36,007 nucleotides of DNA from positions 1 through 36,007 of the forward strand of contig DATKNH010000088.1 in NCBI GenBank assembly GCA_035541455.1, given 5' to 3'. Positions within the stretch are counted from its first letter, which is position 1. Each line of letters begins with the position of its first letter. The notes under the pieces are model-generated. The model was not told the origin of the DNA. It was given only the letters and a program-made list of their open reading frames with translations, and made no database searches. The position numbers and the translations under genes were made by a program. Source of the stretch: Syntrophorhabdales bacterium (GTDB lineage: Bacteria; Desulfobacterota; Syntrophorhabdia; Syntrophorhabdales; WCHB1-27). This document shows, piece after piece, positions 32,396 through 36,007 of this stretch.

Positions 32396-33151
32396 TTACC
32401 CTTTAAACGACAGCGCAACGTATGGACAAGCCTGGCCGCAGAGTCCACATTTCAGACAGTCGCCACCATGCGACATACGCTCCGTGTCTTTCAACTCGTA
32501 CGGCTTCAGTTTCATAGGGCAAACCTTTGCGCAAAGCTTGCACTCTACGCAGTTCTCTGCTTCCATCTTAAGCGGCCGTCTGTTTGCGGCCACCCAGTTG
32601 GACATGGTTCCAATTGGACAAATGTAGCACCAGGTGCGGTGATGAACGAGAAGTGCGAGTAGTATTCCGACACCTGTCGTGATCGTCAACAGCATCACGA
32701 AGAAACCACCGATTGCATAGACATCGGGCCAGAGCCTTACAATTTGAAATCCCAGCATGACCATGAGAAACGTGAGCGTTCCGACACGCATGGGCAGCGA
32801 CCGGAAGACCTCAGGAATCTTTTTGCCGGAACTCACCCTTTTCAGGAGACCATCCGCAAAGGAACCTCTGGGGCAAAGCCAATTGCACCATGTGCGGCCC
32901 CGGAACAGAGCGATTCCTATACCCAATAGCATGCACAACGGAATGAAATAACCGACAACAGGGTAAACCCATCCAGTTGCTACAAGTCCCAGGAATCCGG
33001 TGCCTATAATCGTCTGCCGGATGCTTCTCCTTTTCTGCTTTCGATCAAGTTCTTGCTTTCGCTCGCTTACAGTCGAACTAGGGCGGGCAGCCCTGTCTCT
33101 TATTTCTTCAACGTTGCGATTTTGCACAATAGCTTGACTTGTCCCTGACAT
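32396..33151 (-). CDS. NapH/NosR-type membrane [4Fe-4S] ferredoxin
   Basis: A 251-residue inner-membrane protein. It has a long charged N-terminal cytoplasmic segment (1-42), four or five hydrophobic helices (about 47-170), and two cysteine motifs linked to the membrane part: 'CNWLCPRG' (89-96) and 'CYICPIG' (175-181). Two C-terminal [4Fe-4S] sites follow: 'CVECKLCAKVC' (201-211) and 'CLKCGLCGQAC' (232-242). NapH, NosR and CcoG relatives pass electrons from quinol or across the membrane to a partner. No nap, nos or cco partner is nearby. It is 74 bases after the HMA gene and probably co-transcribed with it, so a role in metal reduction or metallation is possible. Confidence 0.9.
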   Translation of the reverse strand: MSGTSQAIVQNRNVEEIRDRAARPSSTVSERKQELDRKQKRRSIRQTIIGTGFLGLVATGWVYPVVGYFIPLCMLLGIGIALFRGRTWCNWLCPRGSFADGLLKRVSSGKKIPEVFRSLPMRVGTLTFLMVMLGFQIVRLWPDVYAIGGFFVMLLTITTGVGILLALLVHHRTWCYICPIGTMSNWVAANRRPLKMEAENCVECKLCAKVCPMKLKPYELKDTERMSHGGDCLKCGLCGQACPYVALSFKG

Positions 33152-33225
33152 TTTACCCTTCTCCTCTTCCCGTCCACCCGAATTTGTTTATGGAGTACAG
33201 ACCATGCCTCACGTTCTGGCTATTT

Positions 33226-33429
33226 CTATCTTCTGATCGTGTAGCCTGCATTCTCCACTACCTTTTCCACATCTTCCTTTTTGACTTTCGATTCATCGTA
33301 CGTGACCTTCGCACTGCGAACATTCACCTCAGATCCCGATACGCCCGGCATCTGATCCAGTGCTTTCTTAACCCGCATCACGCAGTGTTGACAGCTCATA
33401 CCATCAATTGCAAGATTTACCTCAAGCAT
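33226..33429 (-). CDS. Heavy-metal-associated (HMA) domain metallochaperone
   Basis: A 67-residue CopZ/MerP-like ferredoxin-fold protein with the metal-binding 'GMSCQHC' (10-16) and the usual 'ALDQMPGV' and 'VVENAGY' segments. The family binds Cu(I) or similar soft metals through the two Cys and hands them to a partner. There is no signal peptide, so it is cytoplasmic. Two ATGs are adjacent; I choose 33429 because GGAGG lies 5 bases upstream, against 2 bases for the ATG at 33432. The frame runs further upstream, but that stretch covers the promoter. It is the first gene of the HMA-NapH unit. No P-type ATPase partner is in the window. Confidence 0.93.
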   Translation of the reverse strand: MLEVNLAIDGMSCQHCVMRVKKALDQMPGVSGSEVNVRSAKVTYDESKVKKEDVEKVVENAGYTIRR

Positions 33430-33497
33430 CATAACCTCCTCTTTCTTGTATTGGTCCCGGAAGCCAAAACTAACTTCGACTTCGTGGTCGCAATGTT

Positions 33498-33524
33498 CAT
33501 TATATATAATGTTTCTATATATTG
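33498..33524. promoter_or_regulatory. AT-rich operator-like palindrome overlapping the HMA promoter
   Basis: CATTATATA (33498-33506) and TATATATTG (33516-33524) are inverted copies at 8 of 9 positions, 9 bases apart. CATTATATATAATG (33498-33511) is a perfect 14-base palindrome on the -10. The dyad occupies the space between the -35 and the -10, the classic place for an ArsR/SmtB repressor. The ArsR gene at 31871 is the obvious candidate. Confidence 0.55.
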
Positions 33525-33527
33525 CAA
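33499..33527 (-). promoter_or_regulatory. Strong promoter of the HMA-NapH unit
   Basis: Read on the minus strand: TTGCAA (33527-33522), a 17-base spacer, then a perfect TATAAT (33504-33499). The HMA start lies about 70 bases downstream. Confidence 0.72.
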
Positions 33528-33581
33528 CAACTAAATGATAGGGCGATATTTTTGATGTCACGTGCATGATTAACGGTAGAA

Positions 33582-33599
33582 CGCCATCCTGCAATGGCG
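33582..33599 (-). terminator. Hairpin after the MoaE-like gene
   Basis: CGCCAT (33582-33587) and ATGGCG (33594-33599) form a perfect 6-bp stem with a 6-base loop, about 60 bases past the minus-strand MoaE-like stop. Only a weak T-stretch follows (TTCT). It may end the upstream transcript before the HMA promoter. Confidence 0.35.
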
Positions 33600-33657
33600 C
33601 TAAGGAGGATTATTGTTTGCTGCCTGTCTCCCGGACACTTTTGGAGAACGTGATCGG

Positions 33658-34014
33658 CTACGAGATTTCGCGTTCCCTGACGATTTCACCCTTGATTGCA
33701 GTCAGAAGTTCCGTGAAGACAGGCAGGATATCCGTGCGGAAGCGGCCCGCGACCAGGACAAGCATTATATCGTCCCCCACCTTGAGTTTCCCGCTATTGA
33801 TCCAGACTCTTATATCGACAATGCCCTCGCGCATCCGCAACCTACTCGCTACCAGATCAAGTTTCTCTTTATCATGCGAGAGGTGCATGCCCTTTATACA
33901 TTGGCCTGTTTTTGACGTACCCCTGACAATGCCGTCATGCACGAGGATCATGCCGAGTGAGTCAGGGTCAGACTTTTCTTTCACCTCTCTAAGCCAGAGA
34001 TCAAGCATGCGCAT
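33658..34014 (-). CDS. MoaE-like protein
   Basis: A 118-residue protein resembling the short MoaE-like group found in anaerobes. The MoaE landmarks are 'GMILVHDGIVRGTSKTG' (about 21-37) and 'RVWINSGKLKVGDDIMLVLV' (about 69-88), then 'AGRFRTDILPVFTELLTAIK'. Canonical MoaE is the large subunit of molybdopterin synthase, needed for molybdenum cofactor. This shorter variant differs at the C-terminus, where canonical MoaE carries a catalytic Lys region, so activity is unproven. The ATG at 34014 has AAGGG 8 bases upstream. It follows FmdB after about 210 bases of noncoding DNA. MoaD and other moa genes are absent from the window. Confidence 0.78.
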   Translation of the reverse strand: MRMLDLWLREVKEKSDPDSLGMILVHDGIVRGTSKTGQCIKGMHLSHDKEKLDLVASRLRMREGIVDIRVWINSGKLKVGDDIMLVLVAGRFRTDILPVFTELLTAIKGEIVREREIS

Positions 34015-34125
34015 CTCTAAAACCCTTCCCGCTCAAACCGTCGAAAAAGGGTTACACCGCCCGCTACAAAAATTTCTATCACGATCCAGTGGTTGATGCC
34101 CAACGCATCCGGTACGGTCACCTTT

Positions 34126-34143
34126 CCGAAATCCCCATTTCGG
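34126..34143. repeat. Perfect hairpin between FmdB and MoaE-like genes
   Basis: CCGAAAT (34126-34132), loop CCCC, ATTTCGG (34137-34143): a perfect 7-bp stem. No T-run follows on either strand. It could be an RNA 3'-end structure after fmdB. Confidence 0.35.
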
Positions 34144-34226
34144 GATCATCCGGGTTCCTCTTGGCAAAGGTCACAGGACCGGCCGTATCCAATCCGCAAA
34201 CCGCGAATCTGTCCGATAAGCGAATT

Positions 34227-34457
34227 TTATCCTGAACAGCAACTGCCCGGGGAGCCGCAGGAACCGGGCGCTCCGCAACAGCCTCCCGATGCCTGTTCAA
34301 CAGGGCTGCGCCCGGAAGCAGGCGCATTATGGGCGGACATCAACTTGACAAGATTCTGGCTCCCGCACTTCGTACAACGGAGTGTCTCCTCTTTTCCCAA
34401 TACTATGAACTCGCTCACCTCGTTGCATTCGTTGCAACGGTATTCGAATATAGGCAT
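34227..34457 (-). CDS. FmdB-family zinc ribbon protein with Cys-rich tail
   Basis: A 76-residue protein. The N-terminal half is a FmdB-type zinc ribbon (MPIFEYRC opening; CxxC pairs at 8/11 and 28/31). FmdB was first linked to formamidase regulation, but the family role is unclear. The C-terminal tail is low-complexity and Cys-rich, with Cys at about 60, 61, 67, 73 and 74 amid Gly, Ser and Pro ('CCGAPGSCGSPGSCCSG'), which looks able to bind soft metals. The ATG at 34457 has AGGAGG 4 bases upstream; longer readings of the frame lack this. It begins 17 bases after the NifX-like gene, so the two are co-transcribed. Confidence 0.9.
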   Translation of the reverse strand: MPIFEYRCNECNEVSEFIVLGKEETLRCTKCGSQNLVKLMSAHNAPASGRSPVEQASGGCCGAPGSCGSPGSCCSG

Positions 34458-34474
34458 TGATCCTCCTGATTTAA

Positions 34475-34858
34475 TCAGTGTCCGCAGCCGCCCTGTCCCT
34501 GGGCGTGTCCGCCGCACGCGTGCTGCAGAGTGAGTTCGGGTAACTTATGCTCCTTGAGCAGATCCAGGTTCTGTTGTACCGTCTCTGCCGCGGCGCGGTA
34601 GACCTTGACGCCTTCAGCATTGAGCCTGTTGATCGCCCCCGCTCCGATTCCGCCGACCACCACGGCATCGGGCTTCAGCCCGCCTATAGCCTGGATCGGA
34701 TTGCACGCACCGTGCACATGGTTGAGGTCGCGGTTGTTGACTGTCTCCGTTTTGGAGATCTCGGTGTCTACCACGATAAATGCGGGGGCAGATCCGAAAT
34801 GACCATACACCACACTTTTGACTCCATCGTCTTTTTCAACTGCAAAACATACTTTCAT
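34475..34858 (-). CDS. NifX/NafY-type dinitrogenase iron-molybdenum cofactor-binding family protein
   Basis: A 127-residue protein of the NifX/NifB-C-terminal family, whose nitrogenase members bind iron-molybdenum cofactor precursors. Landmarks are 'CFAVEKDDGVKSVVYGHFGS' (4-23), 'ACNPIQAIGGLKPDAVVVGG' (about 51-70) and 'GIGAGAINRLNAEGVKVYR'. Stand-alone members are widespread in anaerobes without nitrogenase and probably handle Fe-S or Mo species; no nif gene is visible here. The C-terminus 'CGGHAQGQGGCGH' is Gly/His/Cys-rich, an apparent metal-binding tail. The ATG at 34858 has AGGAGG 6-7 bases upstream. It lies between the zinc-ribbon regulator and FmdB in a compact minus-strand unit. Confidence 0.9.
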   Translation of the reverse strand: MKVCFAVEKDDGVKSVVYGHFGSAPAFIVVDTEISKTETVNNRDLNHVHGACNPIQAIGGLKPDAVVVGGIGAGAINRLNAEGVKVYRAAAETVQQNLDLLKEHKLPELTLQHACGGHAQGQGGCGH

Positions 34859-34913
34859 CTGTTACCTCCTCAATTCACGTTTATTTCGATGAGATCCTAT
34901 CGATGATCTCACA

Positions 34914-35291
34914 TTATGCATCAAAAAGCGTGTAGCAAATCTGTGTCTCTTTTTTTGTTGCTTTGAGAACTTCCATATGCCTGAGTGCCGCGAATTCTCT
35001 CTTGAACTCCTGTTCAGTCAGATGGACGTCGTGCATAATCTCTTCGGCGCTAGCCTCACCCTTTTCCTTGATCAGAGCAACGATACGGCACTGCACACGC
35101 GTCAGCACAGAAAACTTGTCCTGTCCCTGCAGGGAGGATCGGGATGTATAGACGGCCCACGGATCGCACGCTTTCGGGGGAGACAAGATGTTCATATAAC
35201 AGTCTTCGCAATAGGTCCTCCCCATGTGTTGGTAGCTTTGCTCCTCATCTATCTTTTTACCGCATGCTTCGCATAGCCGCGATGTGCCCAT
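34914..35291 (-). CDS. Zinc-ribbon / winged-helix protein, possible regulator
   Basis: A 125-residue two-part protein. Residues about 4-34 form a LIM-like or treble-clef zinc ribbon (CxxC at 7/10 and 28/31, 'HMGRTYCEDCYMN'). A linker 'ACDPWAVYTSRSS' (41-53) follows, then a predicted winged helix-turn-helix (about 62-118: 'VQCRIVALIKEKGEASAEEI', 'LTEQEFKREFAALRHMEVL'). Such proteins recur in deltaproteobacteria but I know no characterised member. The architecture suggests a DNA-binding sensor for the neighbouring metal/sulfur genes, an inference. The ATG at 35291 has GGGAG 7 bases upstream; a GTG seven codons earlier is less likely. It begins 54 bases after the interrupted nitroreductase. Confidence 0.8.
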   Translation of the reverse strand: MGTSRLCEACGKKIDEEQSYQHMGRTYCEDCYMNILSPPKACDPWAVYTSRSSLQGQDKFSVLTRVQCRIVALIKEKGEASAEEIMHDVHLTEQEFKREFAALRHMEVLKATKKETQICYTLFDA

Positions 35292-35345
35292 CACGTTTCT
35301 CCCGCTCTTCACGGCGCCAGCATCCGTCTACGATCATGCCTGCCT

Positions 35346-35999
35346 CTATTCCATCCATCGCACGAATGCTTCTAATCTATCTCTCGGTGATGTGAACCTG
35401 TTGATGGAACTTTCCCAATCGGGATGTCCCAGTGCTACCCCTATGACCACGCTCTTCTCTTCCGGTACGTTCAACTCATCTTTCACGTCGTCCTCGTACG
35501 CGGCAATCAGTCCGATGGGGCACGTCCACACGCCAGAGGCGTGGGCCGCCAGCACGAGATATCAGAGCACTGCCCCTATATCGACGAGCCGGGCTTTCGA
35601 GAACGCGTTGTCGAGGCAGATAATAATGGCTACCGGTGCACCGTAAAAGCTGCAGCTTCCTTCATTGATGAATCGATTGAAGTCGCGCCTCATCTCATCA
35701 AGGTACAGCTTCATGCCTTCGAACGACTCCGTACCTCTTGCGGCAAATATCTTTGAGAGGGGCCTCACATTTCCGGGGCTGCAGGAAATCCGCCTCTCGC
35801 GAAAGGCCCTCACAAGCCGCCGGCTGAGCCGCCCCTTCTCCTCTCCCATGACGACGGTAAACTCCCATGGCTGCAGGTTACTGGCAGAAGGGGCCCGAAT
35901 AGCGTAGCGCAAGATCTCCTCGATTTTATCTCTCGGAACCGGCTCCGCACTGAAGCTCCGGATACTCTTCCTCTGGCTTATGGCATCACGTATGTCCAT
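35346..35999 (-). pseudogene. Nitroreductase family protein interrupted by an in-frame TGA
   Basis: Read on the minus strand, residues 1-145 (35999-35565) match a nitroreductase ('QRKSIRSFS', 'RAPSASNLQPWEFTVV', 'DIGAVL'). A TGA at 35564-35562 then stops translation. The same frame continues for about 71 codons with the expected C-terminal half ('YLVLAAHASGVWTCPIG', 'SVVIGVALGHPDW'), ending in TAG at 35346. In relatives the position of the TGA usually holds Gln or Glu inside the 'A..QNLLLAAHA' helix. The simplest reading is a nonsense mutation or base error, giving a pseudogene. Stop-codon recoding is a less likely alternative. The upstream region is outside the window. Confidence 0.8.
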
Positions 36000-36007
36000 T
36001 TCGGTTT

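Noticed and set aside
33613-33915. Plus-strand open frame preceded by AAGGAGG and a TTG
   Set aside because: The purine run is attractive, but the frame is antisense to the MoaE-like gene and has no protein signature.
34118-34226. Protein-like reading after the FmdB stop in another frame ('AGPVTFAKRNPDDPEMG')
   Set aside because: No independent start or ribosome binding site; FmdB already ends naturally with its Cys-rich tail, so a frameshifted extension is not needed.
35505-35564. Selenocysteine insertion at the nitroreductase TGA as a definite call
   Set aside because: A suitable hairpin exists, but homologues do not have Cys at this site and the loop lacks convincing SECIS features; kept only as a finding to check.
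1-36007. CRISPR arrays, tRNA or rRNA genes, transposases, prophage genes
   Set aside because: Scanned by eye on both strands; no regularly spaced repeats, cloverleaf-like segments or matching protein motifs were found.

Overview
The window looks like a chromosomal segment of an anaerobic, respiratory or syntrophic Gram-negative bacterium, most likely a deltaproteobacterium (Desulfobacterota). A Syntrophorhabdus/Syntrophobacterales-like lineage is my best guess. This is inferred from gene content: multihaem cytochrome/NrfD redox modules, a FeoA-FeoB fusion, DUF4911 beside rsmA, DUF169 beside an EFR1-type flavodoxin-ferredoxin, and NifX-, MoaE- and FmdB-like small proteins. I see no rRNA, tRNA, CRISPR array, transposase or phage gene.

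Layout. (1) 189-5848, minus strand, reads from right to left: a SurA/PpiD-type membrane-anchored chaperone, then tsaD-rsmA-DUF4911-tldD-nitroreductase, a tightly packed housekeeping string. (2) 5864-11298, plus strand: a clear sigma70-type promoter, then mreB-mreC-mreD-mrdA(PBP2)-rodA, the complete elongasome operon. It is followed by about 330 bases of repeat-rich noncoding DNA. (3) 11631-19753, minus strand: a REC-PAS-GGDEF-HD-GYP cyclic-di-GMP regulator; the feoAB fusion with a near-consensus promoter; an oxidative-stress group (tpx, Fe/Mn superoxide dismutase with a Tat-like leader, exported rhodanese, receiver protein); and an MFS transporter. (4) 20026-26015, minus strand: a small cupin and then six genes forming two tandem copies of a [multihaem cytochrome c / four-cluster ferredoxin / NrfD] membrane module with no catalytic subunit. 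(5) 26138-29862: an AmmeMemoRadiSam protein B gene divergent from the redox operon, yjbQ, and a DUF169 + EFR1 pair. (6) 29896-35999, minus strand: a sulfur/metal accessory block with a CoA-disulfide/persulfide-reductase-rhodanese fusion, an ArsR regulator, a NapH-like ferredoxin, an HMA metallochaperone, a MoaE-like protein, FmdB, a NifX-like protein, a zinc-ribbon/winged-helix protein, and a nitroreductase interrupted by an in-frame TGA.

How it fits together: the two NrfD modules probably pass electrons between the membrane quinone pool and periplasmic haem proteins. The Feo system, tpx/sod/rhodanese genes and the persulfide-reductase block supply iron and handle oxygen and reactive sulfur in a cell rich in Fe-S and haem proteins. 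The points most worth a second look are the tandem catalytic-subunit-free NrfD modules, the superoxide dismutase with two plausible translation starts, the Cys3His zinc-site signature in PBP2, the AT-rich operator-like palindrome in the HMA promoter, and the TGA-interrupted nitroreductase. All functional calls come from reading motifs by eye; no database search was run.
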